A stretch of DNA of 64,000 bases from Salinimonas lutimaris (GCF_005222225.1 NZ_CP036536.1:3930001-3994000); one strand, 5' to 3'. Shown: positions 26,684 through 36,163, numbered from the stretch's first letter. Numbers and translations are program-made. Notes: a model not told the origin generated them from the sequence alone.

Positions 26684-26917
26684 TTAGAGAGAGCCTGACA
26701 GAAAGACCTTTGCTATGTCTTCCGCTATTCGTGAGGCTGACTCTTGGGTCATGCCGTAGACTCTTTTAAATAGTTGCTCATTTTGGTCCTGAGAGCGCGA
26801 AAGTGTGATTCTGCGGCCATCATTAAATTCAATGAATGCAATACGGGTCTTCTGTGGTTTCTCTATGCTGAGTGACTTACAGGAGGGTTCTACTGGGTTA
26901 CTTTTCTTCTTGAACAT
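26684..26917 (-). CDS. Hypothetical 77-residue island protein
   Basis: Starts MFKKKSNPVEPSCKSL with AAGGAA 9 nt upstream of the ATG. Basic N-terminus, a predicted two-strand stretch (TRIAFIEFNDGRRITLSRSQD) and a C-terminal helix (ASRIAEDIAKVFLSG). I do not recognise the family. It lies 11 bp after the RHH-like gene and upstream of the capsid gene on the same strand, so these probably form one operon. The 183-bp gap to the capsid start holds no gene. Confidence 0.62.
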   Translation of the reverse strand: MFKKKSNPVEPSCKSLSIEKPQKTRIAFIEFNDGRRITLSRSQDQNEQLFKRVYGMTQESASRIAEDIAKVFLSGSL

Positions 26918-26928
26918 AGTGGTATTCC

Positions 26929-27114
26929 TTACGGTTTCTCTAGGCCATTAGCTCTGTTATATCTGGCCGCTAGGCTTGTGATGAATGAGGTACGGGATAC
27001 ACTGACGCCATGGGACTCCATGAAGTGCTTCCTTGCTTTGTCTATCTCAAGGTACTCCTCACGCGTTAACGCTATGGTGGTTCTTTTGGGTTTACTGAGG
27101 TTATTACTGGTCAT
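26929..27114 (-). CDS. Small ribbon-helix-helix-like DNA-binding protein
   Basis: 61 residues. KRTTIALTREEYLEIDKARKH is the beta-strand and first helix typical of CopG/Arc proteins, and the second helix is SRTSFITSLAARYNRANG. Such proteins repress promoters or act as excisionase-like factors. It is the first gene of the RHH, 77-residue, capsid operon and faces a 500-bp structured leader, a likely operator region. No strong SD is visible upstream of the ATG, so the start is less certain. Confidence 0.6.
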   Translation of the reverse strand: MTSNNLSKPKRTTIALTREEYLEIDKARKHFMESHGVSVSRTSFITSLAARYNRANGLEKP

Positions 27115-27370
27115 AATTCAATGGCCCATGTTTAACGGTTATGTAAAAAATACTAACGGGGATATTCCGTGATGGATTCCGTTAGTGTTATGAAGGTTTG
27201 CTTTGGGGATGACCCCTTAGGGTGTAACGGCCCTAGGTGAGCGTGGTGAATTCTTAGGGCCGTTACATAGGTATCATGTAGACCTATCGTTAGACACGTA
27301 GGTAACTGACCTACATAGAACTACATGAGCCGTGAACACAAACAAAAGAAACAATTACAGCCTGTCAGAC

Positions 27371-27495
27371 TGAAGCTATCAATAAGCACACCCTGAGGCT
27401 GAAACTAAAGGTAGTGAGATTGTTGAAGGGACTAGTTTCAACAGTGGGACTCACGTTTGTGAAGAGACCTCAAAACGTACTTATGGATAGCTTCA
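27371..27495. other. Long nested hairpin, possible structured RNA or cruciform site
   Basis: Outer arms TGAAGCTATCAATAAG and CTTATGGATAGCTTCA pair at 15 of 16 positions; inside are GTGAG/CTCAC and the TGTTGAA/TTCAACA stem with a 9-nt loop. No reverse transcriptase or known RNA family match. The strand of any transcript is unknown. Confidence 0.45.
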
Positions 27496-27578
27496 CGTAA
27501 TCGAAAGGCTTTCTTTCTTCTAATGGTCAGGGATAATTAGTTGAAGTAGTGGATGACTGATTGTCTGATGGTCAGGGA

Positions 27579-27607
27579 TAAAAAAGGCCATCCCGTTAGG
27601 GACAGCC
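27579..27607 (-). terminator. Intrinsic terminator of the ParB-like gene
   Basis: Minus strand: GGCTGTCCC, loop TAAC, GGGATGGCC, then T5. The stem has a TG/TG mismatch in the middle. It lies 11 nt after the stop codon of the ParB-like gene. Confidence 0.75.
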
Positions 27608-27617
27608 ATAGAGGTGC

Positions 27618-28835
27618 TTAAAGGTTTTCTAGGAACCGCATTGCTAATTCCTTTTGTGCTGTTGACAGTCCCGCTAAGAGACCGGACAGCTCGTCGTCAC
27701 TCATACCTGAACTTTGTTCTACATTTACTTTAGTCTCACTTGTGGAACCATTATCTACTAAAAAAGGACAGTCGTCCCCTGCAGACTGTTCCTCAGTGGC
27801 TTTCTCGTATTCGTCCCATGGGTTCTCTGAGACCTTTGCAGAGGTAATGTGAGTGAACGCTGTAGGTTCCTCTTGAGTCATTTGCGCATCTTGCGTTTTT
27901 GACTCACTTTCAGAATCTTCCTGAGTCATTTGCGCATCTTGCGTTTTTGACTCACTTTCAGATTCATCCTGTCCCATTTGCGCATCAGGCGTTTTTGGAC
28001 CACCTTGGTCGTCTGACTGGTCCATTTGCGCATCTTGCGTTTTTGGACCACCTTGGCCGTCTGACTGTTCCGTTTGCGCATCATGCGTTTTTGGGACACC
28101 TTGGTCATTAGACTGTCCCATTTGCGCATCATGCGCATTTGGCTCCCCCTGAGTAATTTCCGCATCATGCGCTTTTTGCCCACTTTCATTTTGAGTCATT
28201 TTGCTCAATGAGCGTTTTGACTCACTAAGAATCCTACTAATAGTCTTTTGGGATACACCCGTCCTTAGTTGAATCTCACGTTGAGAAATACCCTCGTAAT
28301 TTAAGCGTTTGACCTCAAAGTCACGAGCATCAGTGAGTTCCTTGCGGATTTCTTCAGTGGCTCTCCTATAGGTCGCAGAGGAACACTTGGCCGCCTTCAT
28401 GATGGCTTCACTGTCTAACGTAAACTTGTTCTTTGAGAAGCCTATGCGGTCTACCTCTAGTAGCTTTTGGATTGCGTTTTGTATATCTGTGCTCTTACGC
28501 TTTAGACCATGATTAGCATTGACCCCAGCAGCCGCTACAGTTGCCTCAGCCATGGTATCAAACTCAGTTAGTCTTACTGAGACATTATTGAGGTCTACGT
28601 GACACTCTATCTCTTCTTGTTCTGCTAACCACTTTAAAGCTGCTAACCTATGGAACCCATCAATAGGCACATATTCGTTAGTGTCTTTAATCAGGGCAAC
28701 CCATGGTAGTTCCCTGAAAGACCCAGTGTCAGCGTATGAATGCGCTAGGTCTTCTACGTGGCTCATATCCTCACCTAATGACCTCAACTGAGTAGGTGCC
28801 TTAAGGTTGATTTTAGAGAGTGCAATGGTATTCAT
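27618..28835 (-). CDS. ParB/Srx-like DNA-binding protein with 16-residue repeats
   Basis: 405 residues; SD AAGGAGCA upstream of the ATG. N-terminal ParB/sulfiredoxin-like domain with the motif PIDGFHRLAALKWL (57-70), a central HTH (GISQREIQLRTGVSQKTISRIL, ~182-203; two residues over a core HTH), then seven xDAQ/E repeats (223-226, 235, 251, 267, 283, 299, 315), mostly 16 residues apart and acidic/polar, and a C-terminal helical tail. No ParA is present. It might partition or regulate the island, or bind its origin. The 48-bp DNA repeat contains TTTGCGCATC and half-palindromic TGCGCA, so the gene could also hold its own binding sites. Repeat number may vary between strains. Confidence 0.78.
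   Translation of the reverse strand: MNTIALSKINLKAPTQLRSLGEDMSHVEDLAHSYADTGSFRELPWVALIKDTNEYVPIDGFHRLAALKWLAEQEEIECHVDLNNVSVRLTEFDTMAEATVAAAGVNANHGLKRKSTDIQNAIQKLLEVDRIGFSKNKFTLDSEAIMKAAKCSSATYRRATEEIRKELTDARDFEVKRLNYEGISQREIQLRTGVSQKTISRILSESKRSLSKMTQNESGQKAHDAEITQGEPNAHDAQMGQSNDQGVPKTHDAQTEQSDGQGGPKTQDAQMDQSDDQGGPKTPDAQMGQDESESESKTQDAQMTQEDSESESKTQDAQMTQEEPTAFTHITSAKVSENPWDEYEKATEEQSAGDDCPFLVDNGSTSETKVNVEQSSGMSDDELSGLLAGLSTAQKELAMRFLENL
27881..28171 (-). repeat. In-frame 48-bp direct repeat array within the ParB-like gene
   Basis: TTTGCGCATC (plus strand) starts at 27881, 27929, 27977, 28025, 28073 and 28121, exactly 48 bp apart, with a diverged seventh copy TTTCCGCATC at 28157 (36 bp). 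Each is followed by a variant of (A/T)TGCG, making a near-palindrome GCGCATCATGCGC in two copies. Confidence 0.9.
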
Positions 28836-29496
28836 GTGTGTTGTGCTCCTTGCTTAGTTTATTTTCTAGGGAATATTCTTGAGAGAGTTAAGGTAAAAAT
28901 CTAGGGAGGTCAAAGAGAGTGGCCTTTTATGATGATGACCACATTAATTGCTACTTAATAGTCTGAGCTATAGGGAAGGCATTGGGGGCCATAACGTAAG
29001 TAACCAATATTGATACTATCCGTAGATCTAACCTTGATGGTCCCTAGGGTATCTTTAAGTTTATAACAATTAGTGGTATCAGTTATTGATCTACCACCTA
29101 ACGAGGTTACGTGAGGTAATCCCTAAGGCTATATGACCATATATAGTAACCATATCAGTTGATTAACTATGGTGGTCCTCATGGTATCCATGAGGCACTT
29201 ACACAATAGATATCAATCAGTAGTGGTCATATCCCAATGGGGTTCCTTAAGGTATACCCTAATGTTCTTTCTTTACGTTTCTTTCTTATGGTCAGGGAGA
29301 AAGATTGACCAGTTGTATAGGTCGCTATGATTCCCGCATGTTTACACTTATGTTCTGGTAGTCAGGGTATTCAGTACGGGGTCATAAATAGCATCCCCCT
29401 CAAACGCTCTACAATGCGTTCTACGCTGCAATATCCATAGCGCCCCAAGGGTATTCATGACCTTACGAATGTCATCAGGAAGGCTCTGAGAGGCTA
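28836..29496. other. Non-coding, palindrome-rich region; candidate origin or control region
   Basis: 660 bp with no credible ORF. It contains many short palindromes such as CCCTAGGG (29044), CCTTAAGG (29253) and CCTCATGG-TAT-CCATGAGG (near 29176-29197), runs of ACCATAT-like sequence, a TGGTCAGGGA copy at 29289 preceded by TTTCTTTCTT, and an imperfect relative near 29354. Lies between the ParB-like and resolvase genes, both reading away from or across it. Origin function is inferred from the palindromes and neighbouring genes only. Confidence 0.45.
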
Positions 29497-30057
29497 TTAC
29501 ACTACCTTTCTACTGATGTTTAATATGGTCGCCCTAGAGACACCATATTGTTTATTTAATACAACCTTGCTGACTCCCTGTGACAGCTTAGTGATGACCT
29601 CTTGCTCCTGCTTACTGTTTAACTTGGGTTTAAGACCTCCATAGTTACCACTAGCGGCCTTACCTTCTCTGGTACGAGAGATAATGAAGTTCCTTTCCAG
29701 TTCAGCAAACATACCTAGTAACTGGACCATAGCTTTACTGAGAGGGTCTTTTTTGTTGCTAGTGTCTATCCCTTGCTCAATCGCAACGAAAACAACTTGT
29801 TTATCTGTGAAGGTATCCAGACAGTTGAGTACCTGAGAGAGTGCACGACTCAGTCTGTCCAATTTAGTCACTACCACAGTGTCACCACTACGCACATAAT
29901 CAATGAGAGACGCTAGGGCTTGCTTATTGGACTCTTCTTTACCGGAGTGTTTACCTTGGAAGATCTTTTCACAACCGTATTCAGTCAGACGCTCAGCTTG
30001 TGATGTTAGATCTTGCTGATTGGTGGAGACACTAGCGAATCCTATCAGTGCCATCAT
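29497..30057 (-). CDS. Serine recombinase, resolvase/invertase family
   Basis: 186 residues. Resolvase N-terminal domain: LIGFASVSTNQQDL holds the nucleophile Ser (aligned to Ser10 of gamma-delta resolvase), with TKLDRLSR (active-site arginines) and the E-helix ...FAELERNFIISRTREG. A small HTH (GVSKVVLNKQYGVSRATILNISR) ends it. Unusually the residue aligned to the conserved Arg8 is Ser (ASVST instead of ARVST); Arg8 contributes to catalysis in studied resolvases, so activity may be altered. It may resolve element dimers or act at the palindromic region next door. The second ATG at 30054 is an equal start choice. Confidence 0.92.
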   Translation of the reverse strand: MMALIGFASVSTNQQDLTSQAERLTEYGCEKIFQGKHSGKEESNKQALASLIDYVRSGDTVVVTKLDRLSRALSQVLNCLDTFTDKQVVFVAIEQGIDTSNKKDPLSKAMVQLLGMFAELERNFIISRTREGKAASGNYGGLKPKLNSKQEQEVITKLSQGVSKVVLNKQYGVSRATILNISRKVV

Positions 30058-30308
30058 TTACTCTTAGTGAATATCAGAAACTTAAGAGGTTCTTACAGGG
30101 ACAGAGAGAAGTGTCAACAACTCTTAAAGTTCAGATTGTGACAATGTCATACTTTAATTGAGAGATTGTGACGCCTCCTTAACCTTTTATTGTCTAGAAC
30201 TATACAAGTCTTAATCTTATGTGTTTAGCGACCAGAATAAGAGTATTACCAATGTGCGAAACTACGATAAGCTTTGAAAGCAAATTAAACATCAATGGAG
30301 CTGATGCA
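30058..30308. other. Divergent intergenic region in the island
   Basis: 250 AT-rich bp between the resolvase and the secreted-protein gene. It must hold two divergent promoters; I could not identify convincing -35/-10 pairs. No RNA gene seen. Confidence 0.4.
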
Positions 30309-30740
30309 ATGAAAATCATAAACGCTTTACTTCTGACAGCCACAATGGTTACACCATCAAAAGTGATAGCTGGAGAGTCACAATATTTGTGTATTGCTGA
30401 CGTTGTGTCTGGTCTAGCATTCAAGTCTAGTAAATGGGAAACGACGGATTTTCTGAGCGGAGCAAAATATCTTTTGAAATTACAAAATGAGGATCTTGTG
30501 TCCGTCAAAGAATTTGGCGCTCCAGACGAATTTATCATGCCTTCTTGTGAGAAGATGGCAAACGTACAATCACAAAAATGTGAGAGTAACTTTGATACTT
30601 TTCGATTTCAGCCATCTACAAAGCGGTTTGTGTACGCTAAAACTAGCGGATTTACAAATGAGTACGAAGAGTTAGGTATACCGCTGAAAGCTACTGACTT
30701 TACCCCACATATTGCAATTGGAACTTGCGAAGAACTCTAA
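30309..30740 (+). CDS. Small secreted protein of unknown function
   Basis: 143 residues from the ATG at 30309 (GGAG 7 nt upstream); an earlier in-frame start exists at 30219 but lacks the signal peptide. MKIINALLLTATMVTPSKVIAG is a signal peptide cut near IAG-ES. The mature ~120 residues contain four cysteines in the span ADVV...CEKM, KCES and GTCEEL, which could form disulfides. I do not recognise the family. It is the last gene before attR and convergent with groEL, a typical cargo position. Confidence 0.65.
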   Translation: MKIINALLLTATMVTPSKVIAGESQYLCIADVVSGLAFKSSKWETTDFLSGAKYLLKLQNEDLVSVKEFGAPDEFIMPSCEKMANVQSQKCESNFDTFRFQPSTKRFVYAKTSGFTNEYEELGIPLKATDFTPHIAIGTCEEL

Positions 30741-31100
30741 AAATTGAACAAACCATCCGCACGTTTTTTTCGAGAATCATGGAACGCCGCAATCGCATAG
30801 GAAGGGTATTACCTCGCCCCCTCCCCCCTGTACTCATAGGAGATCGTGAGGTGTTCTGTGAGAAGACTTTCAGACACAGTAAGGCATTGGCTTATGTCTA
30901 CGTCACGTGATCGTAGAGAGCCATACAGAGCTTATTTGATTGAGGTAAAGATAAGGGGTAGCTATTGGGAAGCTGATGGAATATCGTAGAAAAAGATTAA
31001 GGGAAAAGTGTGAAACCAACCGTGACACAAAACGTACCACAGTTGGTTTCGATAGGCTTCTAAGTCATTGATTTATAATGACCATGAAAGCGGGGCGATT

Positions 31101-31101
<1 letters not shown>
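30741..31101. other. Right end of island, no gene seen
   Basis: 360 bp between the secreted-protein stop and the groEL stop. It contains GATTAAGGGAA (30995-31005), the inverse of TTCCCTTAATC at 22058-22068 near the other end, and an inverted repeat GAAACCAAC (31011-31019) / GTTGGTTTC (31041-31049). The second may serve as the present groEL 3' hairpin or a recombinase site. No credible ORF. Confidence 0.5.
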
Positions 31102-32757
<1,656 letters not shown>

Positions 32758-32780
32758 CTAAATACGGTTAAAACGGTAAA

Positions 32781-33071
32781 TTATTCTACGATTGCCAGAA
32801 TGTCGCTTTCGCTCATGATCAGCACTTCCTGATCGTCCAGCTTTTCGGTTTTAACGCCGTAACCGTCACTGAAAATAACGGTGTCGCCTACTTTGACATC
32901 CAGCGCTTTTACTTCGCCGTTTTCTAGGATGCGACCGTTACCTACTGCGATAACTTCACCGCGTGTAGATTTTTCTGCCGCAGAACCAGTCAGAACGATA
33001 CCGCCTGCTGATTTAGATTCTTGCTCTGCGCGCTTAACAATTACGCGGTCGTGTAAAGGACGAATTGCCAT
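32781..33071 (-). CDS. groES: Co-chaperonin GroES
   Basis: 96 residues from the ATG at 33071 (AGGAGAC upstream). [21 protein letters not shown] begins the beta-barrel; the mobile loop ([14 protein letters not shown]) that docks on GroEL is intact, as is the C-terminal [13 protein letters not shown] further upstream Met would add eight residues not found in the family. A sigma-32 promoter lies ~125 bp upstream. Confidence 0.98.
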   Translation of the reverse strand: MAIRPLHDRVIVKRAEQESKSAGGIVLTGSAAEKSTRGEVIAVGNGRILENGEVKALDVKVGDTVIFSDGYGVKTEKLDDQEVLIMSESDILAIVE

Positions 33072-33194
33072 TTTCAAGTCTCCTGAAAATTCCAACTATT
33101 CAAAAGTTAGTTATTTAGCCAAGCATCATCAGTGATGCTGAACTGTTGTTAAAAGAAGCAATTAAACAACTGCTTCAAACTTCATACTGCGAGG

Positions 33195-33230
33195 ATAGAT
33201 GGGGTAGCCACCATACAATCTCAAGGGGCT
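33195..33230 (-). promoter_or_regulatory. Sigma-32 heat-shock promoter of groES-groEL
   Basis: Minus strand: -35 CTTGAG (33220-33225, within CCCCTTGAGA), 15-bp spacer, -10 CCCCATCTA (33196-33204). It closely matches the sigma-32 consensus CTTGAAA / CCCCATNT and lies at the right distance from groES. Confidence 0.85.
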
Positions 33231-33261
33231 TTGGTTAAAAAAAGTAAAATTTTTTAGACAT

Positions 33262-33300
33262 AAAAAAACCGCTGTTGATTTCATCGCTATCAACAGCGGC
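33262..33300 (-). terminator. Intrinsic terminator of fxsA
   Basis: An 11-bp perfect stem CCGCTGTTGAT / ATCAACAGCGG followed on the minus strand by T7. It separates fxsA from the groE promoter. Confidence 0.88.
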
Positions 33301-33321
33301 TGTGCTCAGAATCGTTCTGAA

Positions 33322-33840
33322 TTAGCGCAGACGGTGATTGTCGTCCTGCTCAGTTTTGTCGGTGTACTGACCTTCGTACACATCGCCGTTACTGTCATGC
33401 TGCGGGCCTTGCTGGGACGGCCCCTGATCAAACGGATTGCCCTGCGGCCCAAAAGGCCCCTGCCCGAACCCGCCGGATGTGACCACTCTGGCTTTCATGT
33501 GTTTGGATACGTGACTAGCCATATAGTGACGCGTACCCGGTAACACCAGCAGTATCCCCAAAATGTCAGTAACAAAGCCCGGCGTCACCATCAGTACCCC
33601 GGCCACCACCAGCATCAGGCCCTGTACAATTTCGTTACCTGGCAGCTCATTACGCTGCATTTTTTCCTGCGCAACCTGTAAGGTCTGCAACCCCTCACGC
33701 TTCACAAAATAAGAGCCGATAAACGCGGTCAGCAACACCAGGGCAATGGTATTCCAGCCGCCAATCATTTCGCCCACTTTTACCAGTACAGCAATCTCAA
33801 CAATGGTAAAAACGGCAAAAATTAAAAATAAAAATCGCAA
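33322..33840 (-). CDS. fxsA: FxsA family inner-membrane protein
   Basis: 172 residues. Three hydrophobic helices and the FxsA signature EIAVLVKVGEMIGGWNTI, FVKREGLQTLQVAQEKMQRNELPG and the glycine-rich VTPGFVTDILGILLVLP. E. coli FxsA sits next to groES-groEL and relieves F-plasmid exclusion of phage T7 when overproduced. The C-terminal ~50 residues are Gly/Pro/Gln-rich and unstructured. The gene order fxsA-groES-groEL is conserved in gammaproteobacteria. Confidence 0.93.
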   Translation of the reverse strand: MRFLFLIFAVFTIVEIAVLVKVGEMIGGWNTIALVLLTAFIGSYFVKREGLQTLQVAQEKMQRNELPGNEIVQGLMLVVAGVLMVTPGFVTDILGILLVLPGTRHYMASHVSKHMKARVVTSGGFGQGPFGPQGNPFDQGPSQQGPQHDSNGDVYEGQYTDKTEQDDNHRLR

Positions 33841-33999
33841 AACAAGTCCTCTTTCACTATTACGGTACTAATGATTTGGGCAAAATCACGTTACTCAAGC
33901 TATAGACGATAACCTGCCCGATAAATTCCATAATCAGTCCGACTATCTGTTACCTTAATGCCATAATTTCTGAAAGAATGATCATAAGGTGAGGGTCAT

Positions 34000-34329
34000 A
34001 TGGAGCATGAGATGTCTGTGAGTATGGTGTTTTGTACGGTGCCGGACACCCAAACAGCTCAGAAAATCGCCACGGCCCTGGTTGAACAGCGGCTGGCAGC
34101 GTGCGTCAAACAGCTGGGCACGGTGACATCAACCTATCGCTGGCAGGGTAAAGTCGAGCAGGATAACGAATGTCAGTTACTGATTAAAACCGCCACCGAT
34201 AAGGTCAGCCAGGCATATGCACTGGTGGTATCAATGCATCCGTATGACGAACCGGAATGGGTGGAAGTACCACAGGTTAACGGCAGCAGCAGTTATCTGA
34301 GCTGGGTGCTTGAGCAAACCCGCACGTAA
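34000..34329 (+). CDS. cutA: Divalent-cation tolerance protein CutA
   Basis: 109 residues. The CutA1 fold is shown by MVFCTVPDTQTAQKIATALVEQRLAACVKQ, QGKVEQDNECQLLIKTA and the closing HPYDEPEWVEVPQVNGSSSYLSWV (spans ~10-100). CutA1 forms trimers resembling PII proteins; the E. coli gene also precedes dsbD. SD GAGGG lies 6 nt upstream. An internal Met (MSVSM) is an alternative start. Confidence 0.95.
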   Translation: MEHEMSVSMVFCTVPDTQTAQKIATALVEQRLAACVKQLGTVTSTYRWQGKVEQDNECQLLIKTATDKVSQAYALVVSMHPYDEPEWVEVPQVNGSSSYLSWVLEQTRT

Positions 34330-34354
34330 ATTTTTATTAACGGAGTAGTGTAAA

Positions 34355-36163
34355 GTGATAAACCTGGCCCGCCTGCTGTTGCTATGGGTATTTGTCAGTA
34401 CCGCCAGTTTTGCCCAGATCCCTGATGGCGGTTTTACTGACCCGTTTGGCGATACCCCGCAGTTTTTGCCGGTTGAGGACGCGTTTGCGTTTGACTACAA
34501 ACAACAAGATGATGCTCTGGTTGTCACCTTTGATATCGCCGATGGTTATTACCTGTACAAAAAGCAGTTTAAAACCGCCACCAAAAATGCCACCGTCGGC
34601 CCGCTATCCTTACCGACCGGAGACGAAAAAGAAGACGAGTTTTTTGGTTTATCAGAGGTCTATCACCAGTCACTGACCTTCACCATTCCGATAGAGCAGG
34701 CAGCGCCGGACAGCACGGTTAAAATTCGCTATCAGGGCTGCGCTGATGCCGGCTTTTGTTATCCGGCGACTACCAAGGTGGTGTATCTGGAAGCGGTGGG
34801 CGCGGCCTCTAATGCCAACTCGGACCAGACTGATAAAGCGCAGTCACAGCAGTTTTCGCTAGCCGAGCGGCTGGCCAGTCAGGACAATCTGCCGGTGACA
34901 CTGCTGTTATTTCTGGCACTGGGTATCGGTCTGGCCTTTACCCCCTGTGTCTTTCCGATGTATCCGATACTCTCGGGAATTGTGCTGGGGCACGGCAAAC
35001 AGCGCCATAGTAGCAGCCGCACGTTCTGGTTGTCGTTTGTGTACGTGCAGGGTATGGCCATTACCTATTCCCTGCTGGGACTGATTGTGGCCTCGGCCGG
35101 CGTGCAGTTTCAGGCTGCCCTGCAAAGTCCGCTTATTCTGGGCATTTTTATCACCTTGTTTGTGCTGCTCGCGCTGGCCATGTTCGGCGCATTTAATCTG
35201 GAATTACCCTCGGCCTGGCAAAACCGCCTAAATGCGGTCAGTCAGCGGCAAAAACAGGGCAATGTGGCAGGTGTGTTTGTTATGGGGGCGCTGTCCGGAC
35301 TTATCGCCTCGCCCTGCACCACGGCCCCACTGACCGGTATTTTGCTGTTTATTGCCCAAAGTGGTGATGTGGTGCTGGGTTTTGTCTCTTTGTATGTACT
35401 AAGCCTGGGCATGGGTATTCCGCTGATTCTGTTTGGCCTGACCGGGGGTAAACTGCTGCCTAAAGCCGGTCACTGGATGAATATTATTAAAGTGACATTT
35501 GGCTTTATGATGCTGGCCGTGGCGATTATTTTTATCGAGCGGGTGTGGAACACCCCGTTATCTGACGGGCTCTGGGCTTTGCTGGGGCTGGCAACATTTA
35601 GCTATTTCAGTGTCATGAATCAGTCCTCACCGCCGTCTTTTGCTAAAGGCGTGCGCACTGCGGTTATCTTTACCGGCCTGTTTGCCAGTGTACTGCTGGG
35701 CTATCACACCTGGCAAAATGCCGGTGGTAAGCATACTGCTTCCCCGGTCAGTAATGTCGGTGTCACCGCGCCGGCCGTGGAGGCCGGTCACCCATCGTTT
35801 ATGGTGGTCAAAAGTGTGCAGGATTTGAAACAAAAAGTGGCAGCAGCCTCTGCTCAGGGTAAAAGTGTGATGGTGGACTTGTACGCCGACTGGTGTGTGG
35901 CCTGCAAAGAGTTTGAAAAATATACCTTTGTCGATAAGCAAGTCCAGAGCGCTCTGGCCAATACGGTATGGATGCAGATAGATCTGACGGACAACACCCC
36001 TGCCAACCTGGCGTTTCAAAAAGAATTCAGGATACTGGGTTTACCGACCATTTTATTTTTCGACACCCAGGGTAATGAACTACCCAAGGCACGGGTCACC
36101 GGGTTTATGCGCCCCGGCCCGTTTGCCGGCCATGTCAGCCGGATGCTGGCGCCAGTCCGGTGA
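34355..36163 (+). CDS. dsbD: Thiol:disulfide interchange protein DsbD
   Basis: 602 residues, GTG start with ACGGAG upstream. Signal peptide (~1-20); periplasmic alpha domain with Cys pair in YQGCADAGFCYP; an eight-TM beta domain with its cysteines in FTPCVFPMYPI and IASPCTTAPLTG; a C-terminal thioredoxin-like gamma domain with CVAC (ADWCVACKEFE). It moves electrons from cytoplasmic thioredoxin to DsbC/DsbG and CcmG in the periplasm. It follows cutA, as in E. coli, and its stop overlaps the M23 peptidase start. Confidence 0.97.
   Translation: MINLARLLLLWVFVSTASFAQIPDGGFTDPFGDTPQFLPVEDAFAFDYKQQDDALVVTFDIADGYYLYKKQFKTATKNATVGPLSLPTGDEKEDEFFGLSEVYHQSLTFTIPIEQAAPDSTVKIRYQGCADAGFCYPATTKVVYLEAVGAASNANSDQTDKAQSQQFSLAERLASQDNLPVTLLLFLALGIGLAFTPCVFPMYPILSGIVLGHGKQRHSSSRTFWLSFVYVQGMAITYSLLGLIVASAGVQFQAALQSPLILGIFITLFVLLALAMFGAFNLELPSAWQNRLNAVSQRQKQGNVAGVFVMGALSGLIASPCTTAPLTGILLFIAQSGDVVLGFVSLYVLSLGMGIPLILFGLTGGKLLPKAGHWMNIIKVTFGFMMLAVAIIFIERVWNTPLSDGLWALLGLATFSYFSVMNQSSPPSFAKGVRTAVIFTGLFASVLLGYHTWQNAGGKHTASPVSNVGVTAPAVEAGHPSFMVVKSVQDLKQKVAAASAQGKSVMVDLYADWCVACKEFEKYTFVDKQVQSALANTVWMQIDLTDNTPANLAFQKEFRILGLPTILFFDTQGNELPKARVTGFMRPGPFAGHVSRMLAPVR

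Larger units (their letters stand above)
27115..27617. other. Structured non-coding region with nested inverted repeats
   Basis: 500 bp with no gene. It holds a 13-bp perfect inverted repeat TGTAACGGCCCTA (27223-27235) / TAGGGCCGTTACA (27255-27267), GTAGGT/ACCTAC around 27298-27314, and a large hairpin with 16-nt arms (27371-27386 and 27480-27495, 15 of 16 paired) enclosing TGTTGAA (27421-27427) / TTCAACA (27437-27443). Two copies of TGGTCAGGGA lie at 27524 and 27569. It could be a structured RNA, an operator array or an origin. Confidence 0.6.

Noticed and set aside
27371..27495. Retron-type msr-msd RNA
   Set aside because: The hairpin is suggestive, but no reverse transcriptase is encoded anywhere in the island.
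27881..28171. CRISPR-like array of regularly spaced repeats
   Set aside because: The 48-bp units are continuous, without unique spacers, remain in frame and encode 16-residue protein repeats; no cas gene is present.
27926..28189. 87-residue Lys/Arg/Met-rich ORF in the repeat array
   Set aside because: It is a frame shadow of the repeated ParB-like coding sequence, on the same strand, with no own RBS.
30200..30538. 112-residue minus-strand ORF opposite the secreted-protein gene
   Set aside because: No RBS, no recognisable domain, and it lies antisense to a gene with a clear signal peptide and SD.
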